This document shows, piece by piece, positions 19,114 through 27,705 of a stretch of DNA of 64,000 nucleotides. The stretch is from Candidatus Gastranaerophilales bacterium (lineage in GTDB: Bacteria; Cyanobacteriota; Vampirovibrionia; Gastranaerophilales; Gastranaerophilaceae), in contig CALUWC010000001.1 in NCBI GenBank assembly GCA_944324395.1, positions 1 through 64,000 on the forward strand. Direction: 5' to 3'. The notes below the pieces were generated by a model. That model was not told the DNA's origin. It did no database searches and saw only the letters and a list, made by a program, of their open reading frames with translations. Numbering within the stretch: the stretch's first letter is position 1; each line of letters begins with the position of its first letter. The position numbers were made by a program, and so were the translations under genes.

Positions 19114-19341
19114 TTATTTTACAATACCGAATCCGATTAGAAAAGTGCATACTATAAAAATTGCACAAACTATACCTGTTAATTTGTTTAAACCTTTTTC
19201 TGCACTTTTTTGTGATGCGAAAACTTGTGAAGCTCCGCCAAATCCTGCGATACCATCGCCTTTTGGAGAATGAAGCAATATCAATATTATCAATAATATT
19301 GCAGATACAGTTTCTATTCCCCATAGAATATTTACTAGCAT
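19114..19341 (-). CDS. secG: Protein-export membrane protein SecG
   Basis: Small auxiliary subunit of the SecYEG translocon, 75 residues. Seen: two hydrophobic helices (residues 3-23 and 56-73) separated by the family loop LLHSPKGDGIAGFGGASQVFASQ, with the conserved GGASQVFAS type motif. AGAAGGAGAA lies just before the ATG, inside the end of the upstream Nudix-regulator gene, with which it shares one base. Confidence 0.93.
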   Translation of the reverse strand: MLVNILWGIETVSAILLIILILLHSPKGDGIAGFGGASQVFASQKSAEKGLNKLTGIVCAIFIVCTFLIGFGIVK

Positions 19342-20021
19342 TATTTATTTTTCTCCTTCTTTATAAAATGTGCTCGTTTTGAGTTCAATTCAATATTTTC
19401 AAATGTATATAACCTTGCAGGTCTTTTTGAAGATGATTTTGTATATTCATCAAGTTCAATAAGACCGTTTGTTGAAAGTGCTTTTTTACGGAAATTACGT
19501 TTATCCAGTTTTTTATTCATAATGAGTTCATAAGCTTTTTGCATTTCTGTTAATGTGAATTTTTCAGGCAATAATTGGTATGCAACAGGACAAATTTCCA
19601 ATCTTTCACGCGTTCTTTTCATTGAATATTGAATAATCTCTTTGTGGTCGAATGCCAGAGCCGGTAAATCGTTCACTTTATGCCAGCCAAGTTCGGGAGT
19701 TGATACAATTTTAATATCTTCAGAACGAACGAGTGCAAAATATGCACATGTAATAACACGTGCATTAGGGTGACGCAGCGGATCACCAAAAGTATACAGT
19801 TGTTCAAGGTAAATATTATCAACATCTGTTTTTTCTTTCAGGACTCTTAATGCTGCTTCATCAAGGTTTTCTGATAATCTTATGTATCCGCCGGGTATCG
19901 CCCATTTCCCCTTGAAAGGCTCATTTGTGCGTTTTACCAGTAAAACTTGAATGTTATTGTTTTTAATTGTCAAAATTACTACGTCGACTGTAATTTCGTG
20001 TGTTTTTGTTACGTTAAACAT
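19341..20021 (-). CDS. NrtR-like Nudix-domain transcriptional regulator
   Basis: A 226-residue protein with an N-terminal Nudix fold and C-terminal winged helix, the layout of NrtR-type regulators, which bind ADP-ribose-like ligands and control NAD or pentose genes. Seen: VQVLLVKRTNEPFKGKWAIPGG at about 24-45 (in part), and a Nudix box in which the usual REUxEE reads RVLKEK, so hydrolase activity is probably lost, as in regulators. The tail has FTLTEMQKAYELIMNKKLDKRNFRKK (a helix-turn-helix-like segment) and RPARLYTF, typical of the family. It is the first gene of a two-gene unit with secG. No NAD gene adjoins it. Confidence 0.8.
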   Translation of the reverse strand: MFNVTKTHEITVDVVILTIKNNNIQVLLVKRTNEPFKGKWAIPGGYIRLSENLDEAALRVLKEKTDVDNIYLEQLYTFGDPLRHPNARVITCAYFALVRSEDIKIVSTPELGWHKVNDLPALAFDHKEIIQYSMKRTRERLEICPVAYQLLPEKFTLTEMQKAYELIMNKKLDKRNFRKKALSTNGLIELDEYTKSSSKRPARLYTFENIELNSKRAHFIKKEKNK

Positions 20022-20219
20022 TCTTGTATAACCTTTTAACCTACTATTATATTTATATAATAAACATAAGAATTTCCATTAATCAATTTGTTAAAATTTT
20101 TAATATTTGTTTACAAATGGATAAAATTTATGCAATTTATATATATTTTTTATCTTTATATATATAGGGGAATTTATAAGTAAACAATAATTTTCTCCTG
20201 GGGATATAAGGGAAAGAAT

Positions 20220-21020
20220 ATGTTTTTACCGGCATTACATCATCATATGAGGTTTCATTCAAACCCGTTTGCAGCGGGTTGTATGGCGATGAATCCAAGA
20301 ATTAACTTTTTCTTGGGAATGGCTGCTGCAACATCATTCATGCCCGCATATCCGATGTTCAATCCGTTTATGAATTCACTGTTTACATTTCCGACATTTA
20401 ATATGCCTATGTTTACAATGAATTCAAATCCGTTTGCATTTAATAATGTTCCAAATTACAATTTTATGTCTTTACCAATGCCGACAATTAATAATTTTAC
20501 ATTTAATCAAAATGTTAACAATTTTGGAACTATGTCTGTTGGATCTATATTTAGCAACCCAAAATTGAACAATGCTAAAAATACAACTGATACTATCTCA
20601 AATAGCAGCTATTCAAAAATCAAACCCGGTTTATTAAAAGGAAATCTTGCCGGAAAAGAGGCTGTTATTACTCGTCTTTGTGAAAAATACGGAGTTGATG
20701 TAGCTCTTGTTGTAACAATAATCGGTCAAGAATCCGGTTTTGGAACAAGTAATTTAGCAAAACATAATAACTTTATGGGTTACAGAGCTGCGGGAGATTG
20801 TGGAAAAAGTCCTAATGGCTTCGGATATTTCTCAACTCCGGAAAAAGGGTTGGAAGTTGCAATAAGAAATCTTTCAAAATATCCGGAAAGATACCCTTCC
20901 GTTAAGAAAGCAGATATGAATAATATTGATGCAATTGGCCGCATTTATTGTGAGGGTAATACTTATGCTTCTGCAATAAAAAAACTTTATAACTCAACTG
21001 TAAAAGGATATTTGGCTTAA
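20220..21020 (+). CDS. Met/Phe/Asn/Pro-rich protein with a C-terminal lysozyme-like (glucosaminidase-type) domain
   Basis: A 266-residue protein in two parts. Residues 1-105 are low complexity, dominated by Met, Phe, Asn and Pro, without a normal signal peptide. Residues 140-266 look like a lysozyme-superfamily glucosaminidase domain: VALVVTIIGQESGFGTSNLAKHNNFMGYRA (in part, near 161-188) with the probable catalytic Glu in GQESGFG, then GFGYFSTPEKGLEVAIRNL and a YPERYPSVKKA segment. A peptidoglycan-cleaving role just upstream of minCDE would fit cell division, but that is inference. The ATG follows TATAAGGGAAAGAAT. Confidence 0.7.
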   Translation: MFLPALHHHMRFHSNPFAAGCMAMNPRINFFLGMAAATSFMPAYPMFNPFMNSLFTFPTFNMPMFTMNSNPFAFNNVPNYNFMSLPMPTINNFTFNQNVNNFGTMSVGSIFSNPKLNNAKNTTDTISNSSYSKIKPGLLKGNLAGKEAVITRLCEKYGVDVALVVTIIGQESGFGTSNLAKHNNFMGYRAAGDCGKSPNGFGYFSTPEKGLEVAIRNLSKYPERYPSVKKADMNNIDAIGRIYCEGNTYASAIKKLYNSTVKGYLA

Positions 21021-21117
21021 CTATATTAATATTTAATTACAAATGTAAATAAATTCTTGAAGTCTTACCTTTTTTCGTGTACCCTTAAGTCAGTAACCGA
21101 ATTTTAGAAAGGGAAAA

Positions 21118-21990
21118 ATGGATAAGGGATATATTGAAAACGGTTTTATCGTTGATTTAACCAATGCAAAAAAAACTTCCGAAATTATTTATGAACTTTC
21201 AAGGGTTTTGGACATGCAGGAATCTAAAGGAAAACATATTTGTTTAAAATTAGGTTCTGTTCCGTTATCTCAGGCAGAATTGACAAGTATAAAAGCTTTA
21301 GTTGAATTGATGGAATCAACTTTGGCTTTTATCAGTACGAGTTCTGCAGAAACTCTGGAATCAGCCACTGCTCTTGATATAAAAATATCAGAATTTACGA
21401 ACGAAGTAGAGGCTCCTGCATTTGAATCTGCAGAACCGGCTCCGGAAGTTTCTGAAGCTTTAAATAACATATTCGGAGAAGAACATTCAGGACAGGTTTC
21501 AACTCCTGCCGAAGATCTTTCAGAATCAAATAAAGTCGGTGAAATCTTACAACATGATGATACAATTGTTGATTCTCTTGAGAAAATTGATAGTGAAGAT
21601 AAAGAAACTGTTGATAAGATTACAGAAACAGAAAACCTGCCTACTTTATACATTAGAAAAACTATACGTTCAGGACAAAGTATTTCATCTGACGGCAACC
21701 TTCTTGTTATAGGTGATGTAAATCCCGGCTCTGAAGTTATTGCAAAAGGTGATATTACCGTATGGGGAATACTTGGCGGCATTGCCCATGCCGGTTCTGA
21801 CGGAAACGAATATGCAAGAATCAGAGCATTAAAACTAAATCCTGTACAAATTCGTATAGGTGATGTTTTTGCAAGAAGACCTGATACAATTAATCTTCCA
21901 TATATTCAAAAATCCAGCGAATATATACCGGAAGAAGCATTTACATTTAAAGGCAATATTGTTATCAGAAAAATACACGACGAAAATTAA
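21118..21990 (+). CDS. minC: Septum-site-determining protein MinC
   Basis: FtsZ polymerisation inhibitor that blocks division at wrong sites when bound to MinD at the membrane. Seen: the C-terminal beta-helix domain (about 175-285) with IRKTIRSGQSISSDGNLLVIGDVNPGSEV-type turns, AKGDITVWGILGGIAHAG and NEYARIRALKLNPVQIRIGD. The N-terminal domain (1-110) is more divergent and is joined by a Glu/Ser-rich linker (about 95-165). It opens the minCDE operon, with GAAAGGGAAAA before the ATG; minD starts 10 bases after the stop. Confidence 0.93.
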   Translation: MDKGYIENGFIVDLTNAKKTSEIIYELSRVLDMQESKGKHICLKLGSVPLSQAELTSIKALVELMESTLAFISTSSAETLESATALDIKISEFTNEVEAPAFESAEPAPEVSEALNNIFGEEHSGQVSTPAEDLSESNKVGEILQHDDTIVDSLEKIDSEDKETVDKITETENLPTLYIRKTIRSGQSISSDGNLLVIGDVNPGSEVIAKGDITVWGILGGIAHAGSDGNEYARIRALKLNPVQIRIGDVFARRPDTINLPYIQKSSEYIPEEAFTFKGNIVIRKIHDEN

Positions 21991-22000
21991 GGAGATCTAA

Positions 22001-22816
22001 ATGACTGGTAGAGTAATAGTTATAACATCTGGAAAGGGCGGTGTCGGTAAGACTACTACTAATGCGAATATCGGAACTGCACTTGCCAGAGCAGGAAACA
22101 AGGTTGTTATGATTGATACCGATCTCGGGTTGAGAAACCTTGATTTACTGCTTGGTTTAGAAAATCGTATTGTATATACAATAGTTGACGTTGTTGAAAA
22201 ACGCTGTAAATTAAAACAGGCACTTGTTAAAGATAAGAAAAATCCTAACCTGTGTCTTTTGGCGGCAGCTCAAACTCGTGATAAATCTGCAGTTACTGAA
22301 AAACAATTAAAAGATATCTGCGAAAAACTCAAAAAAGATTTTGATTTTATTCTGGTAGATTGTCCGGCAGGTATTGAACAAGGTTTTCAAAACGCTGTAG
22401 CCGGTGCTTCTGAAGCTATTGTTGTTACAACTCCTGAGATGTCTGCTGTGCGTGATGCTGATAGAATTATCGGACTTTTAGAAGCTAAAGAAGATATTAA
22501 ATCTTACAAATTGCTTATTAACAGAGTAAGACCGAATCTTGTTAAATCAAACGATATGATGAGTGTTGAAGATGTTGTTGAAATTCTTTCCGCTGATTTA
22601 ATCGGTATAATTCCGGAAGATACAGGTATTATTACATCAACTAACAAAGGCGAACCGATTGTTAATGATGAAAAATCTTTAGCAGGACAAGCATATCGTA
22701 ATGTTGCACAACGTATAATGGGTAATGAAGTTCCTTTCTTAGACCTGGAAAAAGAAACAAGTGTTGTCACCAAGGTTAAGAAATTCTTCTCACACTTAAT
22801 GGGTAAGGAGAAGTAA
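22001..22816 (+). CDS. minD: Septum-site-determining ATPase MinD
   Basis: Deviant-Walker ATPase that binds the membrane, recruits MinC and is released by MinE. Seen: GKGGVGKTT at 11-19, MIDTDLGLRNLDLLLGLENR near 38-57, DCPAGIE, and a C-terminal amphipathic helix TKVKKFFSHLMGKEK that would serve as the membrane anchor. 271 residues is a typical length. AAGGAGAT precedes the ATG. minE begins one base after the stop, with its Shine-Dalgarno inside the minD end. Confidence 0.97.
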   Translation: MTGRVIVITSGKGGVGKTTTNANIGTALARAGNKVVMIDTDLGLRNLDLLLGLENRIVYTIVDVVEKRCKLKQALVKDKKNPNLCLLAAAQTRDKSAVTEKQLKDICEKLKKDFDFILVDCPAGIEQGFQNAVAGASEAIVVTTPEMSAVRDADRIIGLLEAKEDIKSYKLLINRVRPNLVKSNDMMSVEDVVEILSADLIGIIPEDTGIITSTNKGEPIVNDEKSLAGQAYRNVAQRIMGNEVPFLDLEKETSVVTKVKKFFSHLMGKEK

Positions 22817-22817
22817 A

Positions 22818-23375
22818 ATGAGTGATAATATTTTAAAGGAATTATGCAATAGAATTTTAAATCTTTTTAAACAAACAGAATCTGAGGAAGTTAATGCAAA
22901 AGATGTTGCACGTAACAGATTGCGTGTCGTTTTAATGCAGGACAGAACAAATCTTACTCCGGAATTGCTCCAGCGTATGAGAAGAGAACTTGTTGAACTT
23001 CTTTCAAAATATGTTGAAATGGATAAGGATGCTTTGGAATTGAATTTTGATCAAGAAGGTGATCAAATGGCATTGATGCTCTCTATTCCTGTTATCAGAG
23101 CTAAGGATGAAGCTGAAATTGAAGAAGCTTTAGCAAATGAAGATAATTCAGATACCGATGAGGAAGATGAAATTTCTGAAGATGATGACAGTGATAATGA
23201 CGAAGAATCTTCAAATGAAGAAAATTCCGAAAATTATCAAGAAGAAAATCCTGAAAATAATTCTGAATATAACGAGAATAACGAAAATAATTCTTCCGAT
23301 AATAATGATGAAAATAATTCACAGAATGAAAATTCTCAAGAATACCAACAGGAAGAAAATAACAACCAGCAATAA
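22818..23375 (+). CDS. minE: Cell-division topological specificity factor MinE with a long acidic C-terminal tail
   Basis: Stimulates the MinD ATPase and drives Min patterning. Residues 1-95 are a recognisable MinE: an N-terminal amphipathic LCNRILNLF segment, the MinD-binding ARNRLRVVLMQDR near 31-43, and the beta-sheet dimer part (DALELNFDQEGDQMALMLSIPV). Normal MinE is about 85-100 residues. Here a further tail of about 85 residues follows, made almost only of Glu, Asp, Asn, Ser and Gln. An overlapping frame (from 23137) looks long only because of this repetitive composition. TAAGGAGAAG lies before the ATG. Confidence 0.93.
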   Translation: MSDNILKELCNRILNLFKQTESEEVNAKDVARNRLRVVLMQDRTNLTPELLQRMRRELVELLSKYVEMDKDALELNFDQEGDQMALMLSIPVIRAKDEAEIEEALANEDNSDTDEEDEISEDDDSDNDEESSNEENSENYQEENPENNSEYNENNENNSSDNNDENNSQNENSQEYQQEENNNQQ

Positions 23376-23391
23376 ATATTCTATTACATAT

Positions 23392-23425
23392 AAAAAAGCA
23401 AGGGATATTCAGCCCTTGCTTTTTT
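23392..23425. terminator. Bidirectional terminator between minE and the convergent CheR-like gene
   Basis: AAAAAAGCAAGGG and CCCTTGCTTTTTT pair over 13 bases around an 8-base loop. The plus arm ends in a T-run and the minus arm does too. It sits 17 bases after minE and abuts the stop of the opposing gene. Confidence 0.88.
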
Positions 23426-23427
23426 GT

Positions 23428-24216
23428 TTAAATTTTTCTGAAAACATATTCCATGCATTCTTCAAATCCTTTAACATCAATAAAATCAAGAATACCGGAA
23501 TGTTTATCAAATTCTCCAAATACAATCAGGCTACCTTTTTTCAAAACTGAACCTGCAATATTTGCCAATGTAAAAACATTATCTCGGGATAGATAAGGGG
23601 TAACATTACGGCAAAATACTATTGAGTTACCGTTGTCATGAATTCCGCTTAAATATTTTAGCAGATTATCTCGCCTGAAAACAACCTTATTTCTTAATTC
23701 TGGATTTACTTTATATGAAGCACATCTTTCCAAAAAATGATCATTTTTTATTTGTAAGGCTGGTTGTTTATCCTGAAAATATTTATTTTTAAATTTCGTA
23801 AATATATTTAAACGTCCAAAATCTGTTTGGGAAAGATTTATTCTTCCGCGTCTTGCAAAATTGATAATTTCCAAGTCTCTATCTATAGCAGTAACCGGTA
23901 TATATTTGCGATAGGTGTCTTTCGGGAGTTTTTCCATAGCTGTAATTATAAAAGAATAAGCTTCGGATCCGTCAGAACATGCCAGACAGTGGGTATTAAT
24001 GTGTTTTTTATTTTTAAAATTATTATCGGCAAATTCAACAAAATTTTCCCAATCTAAATCTTGTCTGAACAGCCAGGTTGTTGTTGCAATATTACCCCAG
24101 GTTCTGCTGGTTCCAATAAGCTTAGGATCATGGTATTCACGTGAACTGCTGGTAAAAGACAGTTTTCGCTGCGGGGTATAGTTTTTATTATATGAATATA
24201 TTCCGTTTATTTGCAT
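23428..24216 (-). CDS. CheR-like SAM-dependent methyltransferase with an N-terminal 'SFTS' leader
   Basis: A 262-residue protein whose residues 44-240 follow the CheR methyltransferase domain: TTTWLFRQDLDWENF (like the CheR TxFFRD helix), LACSDGSEAYS at 78-88 (SAM-binding, like CSTGEEPYS), AIDRDLEIINFARRG at 110-124, VVFRRDNLL and IVFCRNVTPYLSRDNV at 199-214, then KKGSLIVFGE. Classical CheR methylates glutamates of chemoreceptors. No chemotaxis gene is nearby and the N-terminal CheR helix bundle is replaced by a 20-residue polar leader with KLSFTSSS. Substrate therefore unknown. No Shine-Dalgarno is visible. Confidence 0.7.
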   Translation of the reverse strand: MQINGIYSYNKNYTPQRKLSFTSSSREYHDPKLIGTSRTWGNIATTTWLFRQDLDWENFVEFADNNFKNKKHINTHCLACSDGSEAYSFIITAMEKLPKDTYRKYIPVTAIDRDLEIINFARRGRINLSQTDFGRLNIFTKFKNKYFQDKQPALQIKNDHFLERCASYKVNPELRNKVVFRRDNLLKYLSGIHDNGNSIVFCRNVTPYLSRDNVFTLANIAGSVLKKGSLIVFGEFDKHSGILDFIDVKGFEECMEYVFRKI

Positions 24217-24275
24217 ATTTTATTTAAAACGGAACAAATTTATTTTTGCCATGAAATAACAATAAAAATACAAAC

Positions 24276-25202
24276 TTATATATTTCCGGTTGAACTGTTT
24301 TTATCATCTTCCAGTTGTTTGATATCAATATTTGAACTATCTTCATCAGTATAAGTGTTGATTGCAGGAATATCAATTTCAACATTTACATCAGCATCAA
24401 CCATTTCGATATCATTTTTATCAAATTCTTTAGTTTTACCATCTTCCATTTTTACAGCGACTTTTCCGCTTAAAAATTGTAAATAGCAAACTTTGCCCAA
24501 ACCTTCTGTTGTCATAACAGAAGAACCTATAGGCGGCATACCTTTTGCCGCTTCTATATAATTTGAATATTCATAAGTTAAACAACATAAAAGTCTTCCG
24601 CAAGTTCCGGAAATTTTGCCTGGAGCTATGGGCATTCCCTGATCTTTTGCAAGTTTTACATTTATCGTTGCGAATTTTCTCAAGAAACTTGAACAGCAGA
24701 AAGGCTGTCCGCATATTCCGACTCCTTCAATAATTGAGGTTTCATCTCTAACACCTATATGACGAAGGTCAATTCTTACTCTCGTAAAAGTTTGTGTCAA
24801 ATCTTTTAATAATGCTCTGAAGTCGACTCTTTCCGGAGCGGTATAATAAAAAGTTATTTTTCGTCTGTCAAAAGTTATTCTGCATTGAACTAAATTCATT
24901 ACGAGATTATGCTGCTTAACAAGAGCCTGACATTTGAAAAATGCTTCAACTTCTTCCTTTTTTATATCCTCAAGTGTTTGTAAATCTCTTTGGGACATAA
25001 CTCTTATAAACGGAAGAGGTTCAGGTTTATTTTTAGAATGTTCCCAGATTTTTTCAATTTCCGAATTTACCAGGAACGCTTTTAATGCCTCTTCTCCTTT
25101 TTCCGTTCTTGCAATAACCATCTGCCCGTCTTCTAAGTGGACATTTTCAGGCAAGTCAAGAGGATAAAATGTATTTTTTAAATATCTGACAGCAAATTTC
25201 AT
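24276..25202 (-). CDS. PSP1 domain protein (RicT/YaaT-like)
   Basis: A 308-residue protein of the PSP1/RicT family. Seen: CRITFDRRKITFYYTAPERVDFRALLKDL-type segment near 105-135, RVRIDLRHIGVRDE near 140-153, and the cysteine-rich GICGQPFCCSSFL and SGTCGRLLCCLTYE motifs near 162-215 that bind Fe-S in RicT. In Bacillus, RicT is part of the RicA-F-T complex that assists RNase Y processing. The last 60 residues are acidic and variable. The ATG overlaps the gpsA stop by one base, so it is co-translated with gpsA. Confidence 0.88.
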   Translation of the reverse strand: MKFAVRYLKNTFYPLDLPENVHLEDGQMVIARTEKGEEALKAFLVNSEIEKIWEHSKNKPEPLPFIRVMSQRDLQTLEDIKKEEVEAFFKCQALVKQHNLVMNLVQCRITFDRRKITFYYTAPERVDFRALLKDLTQTFTRVRIDLRHIGVRDETSIIEGVGICGQPFCCSSFLRKFATINVKLAKDQGMPIAPGKISGTCGRLLCCLTYEYSNYIEAAKGMPPIGSSVMTTEGLGKVCYLQFLSGKVAVKMEDGKTKEFDKNDIEMVDADVNVEIDIPAINTYTDEDSSNIDIKQLEDDKNSSTGNI

Positions 25203-26203
25203 TATACGTATCTTTCTTCTTCTTTCAATTTTCTATTCATCAATTTTGATAACAGCTGTTCCGGTGTAATATCAGTATAAACAGCTTCATATATAGCATT
25301 TGATACCGGTACTTCAATTCCGAACTTTTCAGCAAGCTCACAAATAGCTTTTGAAGTTTTTACTCCTTCTGCAACCGAGCCAAGTTCTGCTAAAATATCA
25401 TCAATTTTTTTACCTTTGGCAAGCATTGAGCCTACTGTATAATTTCTAGACATAGGGGAAGAACATGTTGCAATTAAATCACCCATTCCGGATAAACCGT
25501 ATAAAGTAGAAGGATTTGCCCCTAATTGCAAGCTTACTCTGACAATTTCTGCCATTCCTCTTGTTAACAAAGTTCCCGAACAATTGTCGCCCAAACCCAT
25601 TGTATGAGCAAACCCTGAAGCTATTGCAATAACATTTTTCAAGCTTCCGCCGAGTTCAACTCCTATAACATCAGTATTTGTATATAACCTGAATCTGTTT
25701 GGTACATTACAGGCATGCTGTACAAATTTTGCGATTTCCAAATCTTCACATGCAACACAAGCTGCTGTTGGTTTTCCTTGCAAAACCTCTTTTGCAAGCG
25801 TTGGTCCGGATAGAATTGCTAATTTTTGTTCAGGCAGAACCTCTTTTATAACCTCAGACATTCTCATCAATGAAGGTAATTCTATTCCCTTTGATGCATT
25901 GACTAGTATTTGTTCTGATTTTATTCCTGCAAGTTTGAGATTTTCACAAACATCACGAGTACCTGAAGTAGCAACTACAGAAAGAATTATATCAGCTCCT
26001 TCAATTGCTGATGCTAAATCTGATGTTATTTCAACTTTATTATCAAGCTGAACTTCCAGAGGTTTAAAAGTATGTTTATTTTCTTTTAAATCTTCTGACA
26101 GATCTTTTTCTCTGCCCCAGACCGTAATATTTTCAAAATTATCGTTTAAAAGCCAGGCTAAAGTTAACCCCCAACATCCTGCACCAAGTACTGTTAATTT
26201 CAT
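25202..26203 (-). CDS. gpsA: Glycerol-3-phosphate dehydrogenase [NAD(P)+]
   Basis: Reduces dihydroxyacetone phosphate to sn-glycerol-3-phosphate for phospholipid synthesis. Seen: LGAGCWGLTLAW near residues 5-16 (the GxGxWG NAD(P) motif), ILSGPTLAKEV near 134-144, GGSLKNVIAIASGF with the catalytic Lys, and SGMGDLIATCSSPMSRN near 238-254. 333 residues is normal. AAGGAGGG precedes the ATG by about 10 bases. It starts 20 bases after the murQ stop and is co-translated with the PSP1 gene. Confidence 0.95.
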   Translation of the reverse strand: MKLTVLGAGCWGLTLAWLLNDNFENITVWGREKDLSEDLKENKHTFKPLEVQLDNKVEITSDLASAIEGADIILSVVATSGTRDVCENLKLAGIKSEQILVNASKGIELPSLMRMSEVIKEVLPEQKLAILSGPTLAKEVLQGKPTAACVACEDLEIAKFVQHACNVPNRFRLYTNTDVIGVELGGSLKNVIAIASGFAHTMGLGDNCSGTLLTRGMAEIVRVSLQLGANPSTLYGLSGMGDLIATCSSPMSRNYTVGSMLAKGKKIDDILAELGSVAEGVKTSKAICELAEKFGIEVPVSNAIYEAVYTDITPEQLLSKLMNRKLKEEERYV

Positions 26204-26223
26204 TATGCTAAAGCCCTCCTTAC

Positions 26224-27120
26224 TTATACTGTAGTTCCCTCAGCTTTTATAATTTTTCTCAAAACTCCGCCATGACGTTTTAATTCCAGACGAGCATTAT
26301 CTACATCTGTTTTCATCATGATCATAACAATTGCGGTTTTAATTTCCCAGTTACACTTTAATAATGCTGCCAGAGCTTCGCTGTTTGTAACTTCGGCAAT
26401 TTGAGAAACTATTCTTATTGCACGATCTTTTAATTTTTCATTAACAGCTTTTAAATCTATCATAAAGTTTTCGTATGTTTTACCGATTTTAATCATAGCA
26501 CCGGTTGTTAGCATATTTAAAATCATTTTTTGTGCAGTGCCTGCTTTAAGTCTGCTTGAACCTGCAATAACTTCCGGACCTACTTCTGCACAAATCACAT
26601 GACCTGCTTCCTGAGCAATCATCCCCCTTGAATTGCATGTAACAGCGATTGTAGCAGCACCAGCTTCATCAGCCTGTTCCAAAACTCCCAATAAATATTT
26701 AGGATTTCCGCTGGCAGAAATAACAACGCACACATCTTTATCAGTCAATATTTTTGCATCGTCCTTTCCGTAACCAAAATTATCTTCCGCACCTTCAACT
26801 GCATTAATAAAGGATTTCGGACCGCCTGCAATAATCCCCTGAACCATAGAAGGGTCAACGCTAAATGTCGGAGGACATTCTGAAGCATCTAATATGCCGA
26901 GCCTGCCTGATGTTCCGGCACCAAAATAAAATAATCTTCCGCCTTTTAGAAATGCTTTTGCAATAATATCAATTGCTGCAGCAATATTTGGAGCTTCATC
27001 CCCTACTACTTTAGCTACAATCTGGTCTTCTTCATTCATTTTTCTAACCATATCTATTGTAGATAAAAGATCAATATCTTTGGTGTTTTCGTTTCTGTAC
27101 TCGGTAATTGCTTCACTCAT
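26224..27120 (-). CDS. murQ: N-acetylmuramic acid 6-phosphate etherase
   Basis: Cytoplasmic lyase of peptidoglycan recycling, converting MurNAc-6-phosphate to GlcNAc-6-phosphate plus D-lactate. Seen: STIDMVRKMNEED near 19-31, SIS-domain phosphate site GAGTSGRLGILDASECPPTF at about 75-94, and VISASGNPKYLLG near 132-144, with the 298-residue length typical. AAAAGGAGTT precedes the ATG. It lies directly downstream of ribH, 40 bases apart, and upstream of gpsA on the same strand. No MurNAc PTS or kinase is in the window. Confidence 0.95.
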   Translation of the reverse strand: MSEAITEYRNENTKDIDLLSTIDMVRKMNEEDQIVAKVVGDEAPNIAAAIDIIAKAFLKGGRLFYFGAGTSGRLGILDASECPPTFSVDPSMVQGIIAGGPKSFINAVEGAEDNFGYGKDDAKILTDKDVCVVISASGNPKYLLGVLEQADEAGAATIAVTCNSRGMIAQEAGHVICAEVGPEVIAGSSRLKAGTAQKMILNMLTTGAMIKIGKTYENFMIDLKAVNEKLKDRAIRIVSQIAEVTNSEALAALLKCNWEIKTAIVMIMMKTDVDNARLELKRHGGVLRKIIKAEGTTV

Positions 27121-27160
27121 ACTTAACTCCTTTTCTAAGACCCATTTTTATATTCAGATC

Positions 27161-27625
27161 TTACACTAACTTCACTAAATTTGCCATTTCAATAGCTGTT
27201 TTGGCAGCATCTGCTCCTTTATTTCCGGCTTTTGTACCGGCTCTTTCTATTGCCTGCTCTATATTATCAGTAGTTAAAACTCCAAATATAACAGGAACTC
27301 CTGTTTGCAGACTTACCTGTGCAACTCCTTTTGAAACTTCTGCAGAAACATAATCGAAATGAGGAGTTGAACCTTTAATAACAGCACCCAGTGTAATTAT
27401 TGCACTATATTTATTGGTTTTTGCACATTTCAAAGCAATAACGGGAATTTCAAATGCTCCCGGAACTTTTACAATATCAATATTATCAGAATTTACACCA
27501 TGGCGTTTCAATTCATCTATTGCACCTTCCAGCAATTTTGATCCTATAAAATCATTAAATCTTGAAACAATAATACAAAATCTATCTTCACATGTTGTAG
27601 TTAACTGACCTTCTAGCGTTCTCAT
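27161..27625 (-). CDS. ribH: 6,7-dimethyl-8-ribityllumazine synthase
   Basis: Penultimate riboflavin enzyme, condensing the pyrimidinedione with 3,4-dihydroxy-2-butanone 4-phosphate. Seen: [21 protein letters not shown] near 19-39, VPGAFEIPV near 57-65, [17 protein letters not shown] near 83-99 (catalytic His in HFD), and [11 protein letters not shown] near 113-123. 154 residues is normal. TTAAGGAGCAT precedes the ATG. It stands away from other rib genes. Confidence 0.96.
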   Translation of the reverse strand: MRTLEGQLTTTCEDRFCIIVSRFNDFIGSKLLEGAIDELKRHGVNSDNIDIVKVPGAFEIPVIALKCAKTNKYSAIITLGAVIKGSTPHFDYVSAEVSKGVAQVSLQTGVPVIFGVLTTDNIEQAIERAGTKAGNKGADAAKTAIEMANLVKLV

Positions 27626-27705
27626 TTTTGATGCTCCTTAAATATCACTAAGATAAACTATACTCCGTATAATTTATTTACCCCTACATGATACTATATA
27701 AAGGC

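Noticed and set aside
23137..23550. Plus-strand 137-codon frame overlapping minE
   Set aside because: It is the shifted reading of the Glu/Asn-rich MinE tail and runs across a terminator into the opposite-strand gene; its Lys/Ile-only content is a frame artefact.
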